This document shows, piece by piece, positions 1-7,688 of a DNA stretch of 24,803 bases. The position numbers and the translations under genes were made by a program. The stretch spans positions 1 through 24,803 of the forward strand of contig JAGXHH010000207.1 in assembly GCA_024636355.1 (NCBI GenBank), read 5' to 3'. The notes under the pieces were generated by a model that worked only from the letters and a program-made list of their open reading frames with translations, ran no database searches and was not told the origin of the DNA. How positions within the stretch are numbered: the first letter of the stretch is position 1; each line of letters begins with the position of its first letter. Source of the DNA: Desulfobacteraceae bacterium (GTDB lineage Bacteria > Desulfobacterota > Desulfobacteria > Desulfobacterales > Desulfosalsimonadaceae).

Positions 1-791
1 GCCCCTTCACCGTCTTTGACCACCATTTTGGCCAGATCCATCAGGACGCCCTGGAGCACCTGCTGAAACCGGGACAACTGGCCTGCATCCCGAACCACCG
101 CCCCGGACATGCCGTTGGCCATCACCAGGACCGTGTCGTTTGTGCTGGTATCGCCATCTATGGTGATCCGGTTAAACGAGTTATCGTTTGCCTCCACCAG
201 CGCTGCCCTGAGATCCTTTTGTTCAATCCCGATATCCGTACAAACAAAACAGAGCATGGTGGCCATATCCGGCCGGATCATTCCGGCGCCTTTGGCGATG
301 CCGATGATTTCGTATTCACTATCCTCAATCTTGTCCCGGCAGGTGACAATCTTCGGTACCGTATCGGTTGTCATAATCGATTTCGCAAAGTCGTCAAATC
401 CTGCTTCCGATAATGATCGGACCAGTTCGGGTACCGCCGCCCGTATTTTATCCACAGCCAGCGGCTGGCCGATAACACCGGTGGATGCCACCATCACGGC
501 ATCTTCTTCAATCCCCATCGCGTCCGATACCGCCTGCCCCATGCTGATGGCATCGGCAAAGCCCTGATCGCCGGTACAGCAGTTGGCATTGCCGCTGTTG
601 GCGATAATGGCCCGGCATGTACCGCTTTCCGCCCGCTGCATATCCAAAACGACAGGGGCGGCCTTGACCCGGTTTTTTGTAAACACCCCGGCAACCGTTG
701 CCGGCGTTTCCGAACAGATCAACCCCAGATCGAGTTTGTCCCACTTCTTGATGCCGGCCTTGACGGCTGCGGCCTTAAATCCCCGGACCAT
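1..791 (-). CDS. argJ: Glutamate N-acetyltransferase / amino-acid acetyltransferase ArgJ (partial)
   Basis: ArgJ moves the acetyl group from N-acetylornithine to glutamate (and may use acetyl-CoA) in cytoplasmic arginine synthesis. The reverse strand opens with ATG at 791; a TAG lies six codons upstream and no other ATG is available. About 263 residues are visible before the window edge cuts the C-terminal third. Seen directly: the N-terminal GFKAAAVKAGIKK block typical of the family, ANSGNAN (residues 64-70), STGVIG (103-108), and the self-cleavage motif KGAGMIRPDMATML (167-180), where Thr178 is the expected nucleophile of the autoproteolytic Ala-Thr bond. GDTSTNDT follows. A purine-rich GGCAGGAT lies just upstream of the start. 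The gene is divergent from truA across a hairpin repeat. Identity is secure; whether it is the bifunctional form cannot be told from sequence alone. Confidence 0.95.
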   Translation of the reverse strand, partial: MVRGFKAAAVKAGIKKWDKLDLGLICSETPATVAGVFTKNRVKAAPVVLDMQRAESGTCRAIIANSGNANCCTGDQGFADAISMGQAVSDAMGIEEDAVMVASTGVIGQPLAVDKIRAAVPELVRSLSEAGFDDFAKSIMTTDTVPKIVTCRDKIEDSEYEIIGIAKGAGMIRPDMATMLCFVCTDIGIEQKDLRAALVEANDNSFNRITIDGDTSTNDTVLVMANGMSGAVVRDAGQLSRFQQVLQGVLMDLAKMVVKDGEG

Positions 792-928
792 AATTGTATC
801 CTGCCACTATGTAAGCGTTTGCGTTCTTAGAGATCCAATTCAACTTTTCAACCGATTATGCTATAGGATTTCATGTTCAGATTCGTGCCCTTATTCATTA
901 AGATACGATTTAACTATAAAAGCAAATC

Positions 929-1006
929 ACCACAAAGGCACAAAGGACACAAAGGGTTTTTTTTCTAAAAACCTTTCTTTCTTCGTGTCCTTCGTGCCTT
1001 TGTGGT
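929..1006. repeat. Long imperfect inverted repeat (CACAAAGGCAC family)
   Basis: Two 26-base arms (929-954 and 981-1006) are reverse complements at 24 of 26 positions, built on the unit CACAAAGGCAC(A/G)AAGGACAC. The pairing continues inward through an A/T-rich stretch (AAAGGG...CCTTT), so the whole 78 bases could form one long hairpin. It sits between the divergent starts of argJ and truA, so it is not a normal terminator for either gene. Similar GGCACGAAGGACACGAAG-type repeats are known to me as dispersed intergenic elements that give spurious Lys/Gly-rich translations. Copy number elsewhere in this genome cannot be seen here. Confidence 0.8.
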
Positions 1007-1057
1007 TATAATTTTCTTTCTTTTTGAACCAGAGTTCACAGACAAGTAATTTAAATA

Positions 1058-1810
1058 ATGAAAAATTTCAAACTGATCATCGAATATGACGGGACCGATT
1101 TTCACGGCTGGCAGGTCCAGGCTGACGGCCGGACCGTACAGGGCGCAATCGAGAAAGCCCTGCTCCGCATGACCCGTCAGCATGTCCGGATCGCCGGTTC
1201 CGGACGCACGGATGCCGGTGTTCATGCACTCGGCCAGGTGGCAAACTTCCGCTGCGAAACCGGCCTGACCGCAGATGCTTTTTTTTCAGGCTTAAACAGC
1301 CTGCTGCCCGACGACATTGTCATTAAATCGTGCGAGGCCGTCGACATTTCCTTTCATTCCCGTTTCGATGCGGTCCGCAAGACCTACCATTACCACATCT
1401 TAAACCGCCGGCTGCCGGTGGCCGTCGACCGGCAGTACAAATGGCACATCCGGAAAACGCTTGACCTTGCGGCCATGCGGCAGGCGCTTGCCCATATCCA
1501 CGGCACCCATGATTTCAAGGCGTTTGAAAACACCGGCAGCCCGAGGTCGGATACGATCCGGACCATATCCGATGCCACAATTATAAGTGATACCGACGGC
1601 CAGAATCTCACGATCCGTATTACCGCAAATGGTTTCCTGCGCTACATGGTCCGCAATATCGTCGGCACCCTGGTCGATGTCGGCCTGTCCAAATCATCGC
1701 CGGAAGAATTTGCCGCCATTAAAGACGGCAAAGACCGCTCGGCTGCCGGAGCGACCGCCCCGCCGCACGGCCTGTTCCTGATCGGAGTCGATTACGGAGA
1801 CAACTCCTAA
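1058..1810 (+). CDS. truA: tRNA pseudouridine(38-40) synthase TruA
   Basis: TruA isomerises uridines 38-40 in the anticodon arm of many tRNAs to pseudouridine. The 250-residue product has normal family length. The catalytic loop GSGRTDAGVHALGQ spans about residues 47-60, with Asp52 as the expected nucleophile; the N-terminal IEYDGTDFHGWQ and C-terminal FLRYMVRNIVG blocks are also characteristic. No Shine-Dalgarno sequence is visible before the ATG: the bases just upstream are A/T only. A TTGAAC/TAATTT promoter-like pair with 17-base spacing ends 5 bases before the ATG, which could mean a leaderless message, though this is weak. The gene is divergent from argJ and its stop lies 2 bases from the stop of the convergent aminotransferase gene. 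Confidence 0.96.
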   Translation: MKNFKLIIEYDGTDFHGWQVQADGRTVQGAIEKALLRMTRQHVRIAGSGRTDAGVHALGQVANFRCETGLTADAFFSGLNSLLPDDIVIKSCEAVDISFHSRFDAVRKTYHYHILNRRLPVAVDRQYKWHIRKTLDLAAMRQALAHIHGTHDFKAFENTGSPRSDTIRTISDATIISDTDGQNLTIRITANGFLRYMVRNIVGTLVDVGLSKSSPEEFAAIKDGKDRSAAGATAPPHGLFLIGVDYGDNS

Positions 1811-1812
1811 TA

Positions 1813-3120
1813 TCAGCTCAGATCCTGCACGCCCTGAAACACGATATCAAAAAGCTCCTGCACATCACTTTCTTCAAGACAGGAAAAAGCGACCCGCAGG
1901 TCATGATCACCCAAGGCAATAAGCCCGACTCCGTAGCGGTCGAGCAGGTGCACCCGAAGCGTTTCCGCATTGACGGTTTTTAATCGGATGCACATGAAGT
2001 ATCCGGAGTTAAACGGATAGACATCCCAGGCGGCACTGTACTTCGGATCGGCCAGAACGGCTTTGACCTTGTGAGCCCGGTTTTTGAGCAGCTCATATTT
2101 CTGCTCTCTTTGGACAGGGTACGCCAGATCGGAAATGGCTTTCAGTACAATCGACTGGCTCAGGTGGCTGCAATTGGAAATGTTGCCACGGATTCCCCCG
2201 GCCGTTTTGCGTTCCAGGGCTTCGTAGAACCCTGCCGGTTCACCCGAAACAGGGCAGCCGTAAGTGATGAATCCGACCCGAAGGCCCCAGACATACATTT
2301 CCTTGGTGGCCCCGTCGAGTTTGACGCCCAGCAGTCTCGGGTGCTTGTCAAGCAGCCTGGAAAAAATCGATTCCTTTAATATACCTTCTTCATAGACGAG
2401 ACCGAAATAGGCATCGTCACACACCGCGATCACGTTGGTCCCGGATTCGGCAACGGCGGTCAGCACCGCAACGATCCGGTCGGCTTCGTCTTCGGTGACG
2501 GTGTATCCGGTCGGATTCTGGGGGAAATTGAGCAGGACGATTACCTTGTCGTGTGTTTCTGCTTCAGCCCGGACCCGCTGTTCGAGTGCGTCGACATCAA
2601 AACCGCCGACTTCGGTGAAAAGGTTGAACTGGCGGACCACCGCCTTTCTCCGGACGCCCAGGATCATGTTGTAGTTGCCCCACATCATGTCGGGCAGAAC
2701 GATCACATCGCCGGGATCAACCCAGACATCGGCGAATATGCTGATGGCATGGGTAATGCCGTTGGTCACCACCGGCATACTCACGCTCTTTCCGGCAAGC
2801 GACGGGTTCTTCTGAAACAGACTGTCGCGCCATGCGGCTCGCAACTGGGGAATTCCGAAAGACGGGGCATAGGTGAGCGACTCTTCGGCGGTCAGGCCGC
2901 AGACCGAGTCCATAACCGAGGGCAGAACCATGGCGCCACCCCCTTCTTTGGCGATACCGATGGTGGCATTCAATTTATGGGCCTTTTGCTTGGCTTCCGC
3001 ACTCTGGGACAGGATCCCTTTCGGGAAAAACAACTGCCGCCCGACTTCGGACAGCATTGCAAAGACATGGGGGTTTTCTTTTTCGACAATTTCATTTAAT
3101 TGAGACGCAAGTGGATTCAT
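1813..3120 (-). CDS. Class I/II PLP-dependent aminotransferase
   Basis: A 435-residue cytoplasmic fold-type I aminotransferase that would move an amino group between an amino acid and a 2-oxo acid by way of pyridoxal phosphate. Seen: NFPQNPTGYT (198-207, the NPTG element that binds substrate carboxylate and cofactor), CDDAYFG (234-240, Asp and Tyr contacting the PLP ring), and DGATKEMYVWGLRVGF (269-284) with Lys273 as the expected Schiff-base lysine and Arg281 at the phosphate site. A C-terminal LRVAF probably carries the substrate-carboxylate arginine. AAGGA sits about 9 bases before the ATG. It is convergent with truA with almost no gap. Length and motifs fit aspartate/aromatic/alanine-type enzymes, but the substrate cannot be assigned and there is no biosynthetic operon to guide it. 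Confidence 0.85.
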   Translation of the reverse strand: MNPLASQLNEIVEKENPHVFAMLSEVGRQLFFPKGILSQSAEAKQKAHKLNATIGIAKEGGGAMVLPSVMDSVCGLTAEESLTYAPSFGIPQLRAAWRDSLFQKNPSLAGKSVSMPVVTNGITHAISIFADVWVDPGDVIVLPDMMWGNYNMILGVRRKAVVRQFNLFTEVGGFDVDALEQRVRAEAETHDKVIVLLNFPQNPTGYTVTEDEADRIVAVLTAVAESGTNVIAVCDDAYFGLVYEEGILKESIFSRLLDKHPRLLGVKLDGATKEMYVWGLRVGFITYGCPVSGEPAGFYEALERKTAGGIRGNISNCSHLSQSIVLKAISDLAYPVQREQKYELLKNRAHKVKAVLADPKYSAAWDVYPFNSGYFMCIRLKTVNAETLRVHLLDRYGVGLIALGDHDLRVAFSCLEESDVQELFDIVFQGVQDLS

Positions 3121-3637
3121 GACATTAATCCTTACCGGTTAAGGCTTCTGAGAAATTCGAATGATCCCCTACGGAAAATTCTGCAACCATTTTTTTTCTA
3201 CTTTTTCCATGAAATTGTCAAGAGCTATCCCGCACATCCGTCGCACATCCGGGGATTTCAGATACCGGCTCTTTTCTTCCGATTCGGCGATTTGCAGTCA
3301 TGGTTGTGCCGATCCCCCCAGCTCTCGGACTTGCATTTGAACGCCGCATCTTTTGCCATTTGCATTCCCCCCCCTGGTATGATACTAAATTTTGCGTTCA
3401 AGGCTAAACGACTCCGAAGTATCAGCACACCGGCATACGGAATTTTATGTAATAAAGTCAATTGTTTGTCAAATAGGAAAGGGCGTTACATTAACGAAAT
3501 GACGACGATTTTTTTGATATTCCTCAATGCCTCTGTCTTTCTACTGCCGGCTGCGGCCAATCTTACGGAAATAGCAATTAACTTCTCCGAAAGTTGAGTT
3601 ATTTTAAGGCGACGTCCCTTGCAAGGCAGGAAAAATT
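3121..3637. other. 517-base intergenic region at the start of an AT-rich block
   Basis: This separates the divergent aminotransferase and O-antigen ligase-like genes. Plus-strand open frames run through it, but their translations show no domain, signal peptide or ribosome site that I would defend. It holds a direct repeat CGCACATCCG at 3231-3240 and 3242-3251, a C-run near 3367, and a weak TTGTCA/CATTAA promoter-like pair near 3469-3497. Base composition turns AT-rich along it, marking the left flank of the possibly transferred block. Confidence 0.5.
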
Positions 3638-4912
3638 ATGAAATGCGTGAAATCGGAAAGGTTGACGTTTATACAGGTGGGGTCTGTTTACACTAAATTG
3701 GGACTGAAGCTTGGTTTCACCCTGTTTGGATTTATTTTTATTGCAGCGTCATTTTTCTCAAAGGCTTTGGTTAACATCTCAGGAGGATTCCTGGGGGTGC
3801 TTTTCCTGCTTTGGCTTCTATTGTGCGACAGGCATTTTTTCAAAAAAAACAATTACTTGAAATATTTGTTGGCCCTTATCGGTGGCGGGGTTTTTCTGTC
3901 ACTCTTTTCCAAGAATGCCGGCTGGACTTCGGTGATTTCCTATCTGAACAACACGAAATTTCTGCTGGCCCCATTTCCGTTGGCCGTGGCTGTATCGAAC
4001 AGACAAATGTTATGGATCGGATACGTCGTGTTGTTGGTTTCCTGTCTGCTGTCGATTTGCTACGGTTGGTTTTCAAATGGTGCAATTGTGTATGGCGCGT
4101 CGAATGGATTTCTTCCCGTGGGGCGCTATGCAGACCAATTAATGGTAACCTTACTGGTGTTTCTTGCTATTTTCTTTGATGCTGAAACCTCAAAAAGCTT
4201 AAACATTCGCGGGTATGTCTTTTTATCTGTCTTGAGTGGTTTTTTATTTTTCTGTTTGATCATGACGTCGCAAAGAGGTTCATGGACCGGTTTTGCGGTC
4301 AGCGCTCTACTATTGGCTCTGTTCAATATAAAACGGAACAAAAAAGTCTATATATTTTTTCTTGTTGCAGTCGCGATCATTCTATTTGTCGGCGCTAAAT
4401 TCTATCGAGAAGTTCGATCGATTGCTGATTTAAAGACAAATGCATCAAATATTGTTCGATTGCAGTTATGGAGCAGCGGGCTGGATTTTTCATTTGAAGA
4501 ACCGTTATTCGGATATGGAGCGAGCAATATCGAAGAAGAATTCAAACAGTTTTATTATTCGCAACCCGAGCAGTACCAGAAAAAATATCCTAAAGCCATT
4601 CAGTTTCCCGGCAATTTTCATAATACTTATTTACAGATTATCGCAGAATCCGGCTGGATTTATTTCATACTTCTTGCACTCTATTTTTTTTGGGTCATGA
4701 AAGCGGGCATGAAGACTCTTTTAAAGGGCAGGACTCCTTCCGAACTGCCGATGCGCGTAACGGCTATCGTTATGCCGGGATTTCTCGTTTCCCAATTTTT
4801 TCATGGTGATCTTTTTTCCTATGGCGGAGTTGCCTTTATAATTGTTCTCAGCTTCGGCTTGCAAGCACTTGCTAAAAAAGATAAAAAGGAGACCAAGTGC
4901 AGTACCTACTAA
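3638..4912 (+). CDS. O-antigen ligase/polymerase-family membrane protein (WaaL/Wzy-like)
   Basis: A 424-residue polytopic inner-membrane protein with about ten hydrophobic segments. Family members either ligate undecaprenyl-linked O-antigen to lipid A-core (WaaL) or polymerise O-units (Wzy), on the periplasmic face. The Wzy_C signature is visible: SQRGSWTGFAV in the middle, then a large periplasmic loop with LFGYGASNIEEEF and FHNTYLQIIAESGWIYF, which holds the conserved His and Glu. The start has AGGA 7 bases upstream. The gene overlaps the next GT4 gene by 16 bases, so the two are translationally coupled. It is visibly richer in A/T than truA or the LPS genes to the right, suggesting different ancestry. 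Ligase and polymerase cannot be separated here; the core-type neighbours make a ligase somewhat more likely. Confidence 0.82.
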   Translation: MKCVKSERLTFIQVGSVYTKLGLKLGFTLFGFIFIAASFFSKALVNISGGFLGVLFLLWLLLCDRHFFKKNNYLKYLLALIGGGVFLSLFSKNAGWTSVISYLNNTKFLLAPFPLAVAVSNRQMLWIGYVVLLVSCLLSICYGWFSNGAIVYGASNGFLPVGRYADQLMVTLLVFLAIFFDAETSKSLNIRGYVFLSVLSGFLFFCLIMTSQRGSWTGFAVSALLLALFNIKRNKKVYIFFLVAVAIILFVGAKFYREVRSIADLKTNASNIVRLQLWSSGLDFSFEEPLFGYGASNIEEEFKQFYYSQPEQYQKKYPKAIQFPGNFHNTYLQIIAESGWIYFILLALYFFWVMKAGMKTLLKGRTPSELPMRVTAIVMPGFLVSQFFHGDLFSYGGVAFIIVLSFGLQALAKKDKKETKCSTY

Positions 4913-6039
4913 TCTCCAAGGACTATTATCCCTACCATTATGGTGGGATGGCGAATTATTATCGTGGCTATGCGGATGGTTTCGGTGATGACATACGTGT
5001 TTTAATCCCCGGAAATAATTCGATTTTGCCGGATGGTCAAATAGATCATCGGGTAGTGCCAATTTACACCCGTTCAAACAATCCGTCTTCTTTTTTTCAC
5101 AGAAGGACGGTTTATCGAAAAGCCGCACGCCTCATTGAAGAAGGCGCAGGGCCTTGGGTCGTTTTATGCGGAAATTTCCGGCCCTATGCCGATGTGTGCT
5201 ATTGGCTGAAAAAAAAATATAACGTTGCCGTATATCCTTTTTTTCATGGAAATGATCTCTTGCGCGTGCTGAAACGACTTGCCAATAACCCTCTGAAGAG
5301 GTGGAAATACGACAAGCTTTTTCTGGCATGCGACGGCTTTATTGCCAACAGTCGATACACAATGTCGCTCATTCCGGAAGAACACAAATATAAAAAGAAA
5401 ATAATCATTGCGCCTCCCGGAGTTGATGCCGGATATGCCCACCGTTCCATCAAGGAGCCCTTGTTTGCTGGTGATTATGATATTCGATTAATCACCGTAT
5501 GCAGACTGGATCATCGGAAGGGCGTGCATAACGTAATAGAATCGGTGAAAATCTTAAAAGAACGAGGTATATCTTGTTACTATGATGTCATCGGAAAAGG
5601 AAATGTTGAAAGATACCGTTCAATAGCTTCCTCTTCTGGCGTGGCGGATAGAGTTGCCATCCATGGGTATAAAAATGAAACCGACAAAATCGCCCTTTTA
5701 AAAGTTTCTGACATTTTTATAATGCCTTCACAGATATCGGAAAAAAACAATGACGTGGAAGGTTTCGGTATCGTATACTTGGAAGCGAGTGCATTTGGAA
5801 AACCGGTGGTGGCTGCCAATACAGGCGGAATTCCTGATGCGGTGATCGATGGTCGCAACGGACTGCTCGTCCGGGACCCGGATGATCCTGTTGAAATTGC
5901 GGATAAAATTGAGACGCTTTACAGGGACAAGAACATGGCGATTCAATTAGGACGTCACGGGCATGAAAGAGTCAACAAAAAATTTCTTTATCCGTCATTG
6001 GCTGAGGCGTTGAAGAAAGAAATCTCAAAACAGAATTGA
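4897..6039 (+). CDS. GT4-family glycosyltransferase
   Basis: A 380-residue GT-B retaining glycosyltransferase that would transfer a sugar from a nucleotide donor to a growing LPS or polysaccharide chain at the cytoplasmic face of the inner membrane. The start is GTG at 4897, inside the end of the upstream gene, with AAGGAGA 4-10 bases before it; the product opens MQYLLISKDYYPYHYGG. The C-terminal nucleotide-sugar domain shows ITVCRLDHRKGVHNVIES, then EKNNDVEGFGIVYLEASAFGKPVVA, the E-x7-E region that binds the donor sugar and diphosphate, and NTGGIPDAVIDGRNGLLV. Coupled overlap with the ligase-like gene implies a shared pathway. AT-rich like its partner. Donor and acceptor cannot be assigned. 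Confidence 0.88.
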   Translation: MQYLLISKDYYPYHYGGMANYYRGYADGFGDDIRVLIPGNNSILPDGQIDHRVVPIYTRSNNPSSFFHRRTVYRKAARLIEEGAGPWVVLCGNFRPYADVCYWLKKKYNVAVYPFFHGNDLLRVLKRLANNPLKRWKYDKLFLACDGFIANSRYTMSLIPEEHKYKKKIIIAPPGVDAGYAHRSIKEPLFAGDYDIRLITVCRLDHRKGVHNVIESVKILKERGISCYYDVIGKGNVERYRSIASSSGVADRVAIHGYKNETDKIALLKVSDIFIMPSQISEKNNDVEGFGIVYLEASAFGKPVVAANTGGIPDAVIDGRNGLLVRDPDDPVEIADKIETLYRDKNMAIQLGRHGHERVNKKFLYPSLAEALKKEISKQN

Positions 6040-6047
6040 GAACGGGT

Positions 6048-6377
6048 TTATTCTGATAATTTCCCCGAAGTATTTCCCCAGAGCAATAGGTACCGTTTTC
6101 TTATAATATCCGGTGCATATTCGGAAACGGAGGCTTTTCCGTTTTCCGCGTAGGTTTTCCTTTCCCCGGGATTTTCGTAAATCGAATGATGGCGTCGACT
6201 ATGGCCCGGCTGTTTTGCGGCGGTATAAGAAAAATACCTCAAGTGCTTGCGCAAGGGGGAATCCTTCCTGCAAACGAGCGTCTGTTCGATATTGCATTCG
6301 GATAAAATTCTATCAACAGCGAGGTTTGACATTCTCCACCGCTGAAACCTCCGGCCATTGACATGGGTGATATGCAT
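6048..6377 (-). pseudogene. Internally deleted GT4 glycosyltransferase relic
   Basis: A decayed paralogue of the intact glycosyltransferase at 10050-11093. On the reverse strand the ATG at 6377 gives MHITHVN, identical to that enzyme. An apparent 2-base loss (AATATGG to AATGG near 6357) shifts into MAGGFSGGECQTSLLIEF. A lost T in a T-run (6304-6307) returns to frame for CRKDSPLRKHL, against CRKDSPLRDHL in the intact gene. Near 6232-6240 the sequence jumps to a C-terminal segment, GIFLIPPQNSRAIVDAIIRF, matching GMLIPPADSAALAEAIARLY, so roughly residues 48-286 (about 240) are missing. Another lost T (6179-6181) restores YENPGERKTYAENGKAS, matching YEHPGIRNRYAEAGRKT. The apparent 109-residue frame is therefore partly out-of-frame and not a functional enzyme. 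It lies 13 bases downstream of the next GT4 gene, as a former operon member. Confidence 0.88.
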
Positions 6378-6390
6378 GGTGCGTTTCCGA

Positions 6391-7470
6391 TTATTGGAGC
6401 AATCGATTGAAGAGTTGCATCATTTGCGTAACGGTTCGCTCGACATTGAAATCGTCGATTATGGTCTGCCGGGCCGTCTCCCCTATTAATCGCGCTTTTT
6501 CCGGATTGTTGATCAGAAAGGTAATAGCGGCGGCAAGCGCTTCCGGGTCTTTTGGCGGGATGAGCAGACCGTTTCGATTGTGCTGGACGATTTCCGGCAT
6601 CCCCCCGACCCTGGTGGCAATCGACGGTATACATTGCGACATCGCCTCTACCAGGGCTTTCGGGAAGCCTTCGCGTTCGACGGAGGGCATAACGAACGCC
6701 GAAAATGTTTTCATCAGCGACTGTGCATCGTCCCGGAATTCCGTAAAGTGTATATATTCGGAAGCCTTTTCTTTTTTCACAAGCCGAGGTAAGGATTTAT
6801 CCCGAATATCGCCGATCAGAAGATAGTGCACATTGCGATCGGATATACGCTTTCGGGAGCGTATCAAAACATCAATTCCCTTGACCGTGCGCATGTTGCC
6901 GACAAATCCAACTACGAAAGCACCCGGAGGTATCCCCCATCCAGAAAGATCTTTCCGGGGGCAGTCGTTGTCATACCATCCCACATCATGTCCCTTATGA
7001 ATGGTCACCAGGCGCTCTTCCGGAATGTGTCTGGTCATCAGGTATTGGCGAACCGCTTCAGAGACACATACGATGCGATCCACTCCGGGGTTTAGATAAG
7101 TGAACCAGTCGCCCGGATTCCACTTGCTGATGTGGCCGGATGTGCCGCGATAACCGAGAATTTTAATTTTTTCATCCCGGGCGGCGATTAACGCATTGGA
7201 TAGGGCGTTGTTCCGTGGGGCATAGATTATGTCAAAGGGTCTTTGTTTCAGGTGTCCACCGATAAAGCGAATGGCCCTTAGGTCCATCCGACCGCGGATC
7301 TTCAGGTGAGATAAAGAGATACCGGCATCCATGAGTTCGGAGGTACCCGAAGCCTCTGGTTCGCAGATCATGTCGACGTGCATGCCGGATCGGGCAAGAG
7401 CGGCATACAAGGCTTTTTCAGGCTTGTCGAATCTTGTCGTGATGATGAGAAGGGAAAGTGAGTTCGTCAT
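6391..7470 (-). CDS. GT4-family glycosyltransferase
   Basis: A retaining GT-B glycosyltransferase of about 359 residues, probably acting in LPS core or O-chain assembly. Seen: N-terminal SLLIITTRFDKPEKALYAAL; VVGFVGNMRTVKGIDVLIRS at the start of the C-terminal domain; the donor-binding block EREGFPKALVEAMSQCIPSI; then TRVGGMPEIVQHNRNGLLIPP. I use the ATG at 7470; a TTG two codons earlier (7476) is closer to the AAAAAGGAG ribosome site (5 bases, against 11 for the ATG), so it may be the real start. Upstream on the same strand is a GT9 gene across about 210 bases, and downstream the GT4 relic. Substrates unknown. Confidence 0.87.
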   Translation of the reverse strand: MTNSLSLLIITTRFDKPEKALYAALARSGMHVDMICEPEASGTSELMDAGISLSHLKIRGRMDLRAIRFIGGHLKQRPFDIIYAPRNNALSNALIAARDEKIKILGYRGTSGHISKWNPGDWFTYLNPGVDRIVCVSEAVRQYLMTRHIPEERLVTIHKGHDVGWYDNDCPRKDLSGWGIPPGAFVVGFVGNMRTVKGIDVLIRSRKRISDRNVHYLLIGDIRDKSLPRLVKKEKASEYIHFTEFRDDAQSLMKTFSAFVMPSVEREGFPKALVEAMSQCIPSIATRVGGMPEIVQHNRNGLLIPPKDPEALAAAITFLINNPEKARLIGETARQTIIDDFNVERTVTQMMQLFNRLLQ

Positions 7471-7688
7471 GGCCAAAGAAACTCCTTTTTACCGTGCGTG
7501 TACAACAAAAGCGATGCCCCGAAAAGGTGCGACAAGGATTTGGTGTTTCTTGTAGAATTCTTTTTCATATTTTACAATGGGAAACCTGCGGAAAACAGGA
7601 TCGGGATTTCATGCCGGTTCGACAGGACTCATCCACTGGTATTTTGAGCTGATCGGGGCATTATTACCACTCAATGAGGGATATGCGG

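Noticed and set aside
583..1011. 142-codon plus-strand frame across the argJ start and the hairpin repeat
   Set aside because: It is antisense to argJ, and its tail (NHKGTKDTKG...VPLWL) is simply the translation of the inverted repeat.
3100..3597. 165-codon plus-strand frame upstream of the ligase-like gene
   Set aside because: It overlaps the start of the aminotransferase gene, has no ribosome site, and its product has no domain or sensible composition.
6048..6377. 109-residue hypothetical protein read as an intact gene
   Set aside because: Frame-by-frame comparison with the GT4 gene at 10050 shows it is a frameshifted, internally deleted relic.
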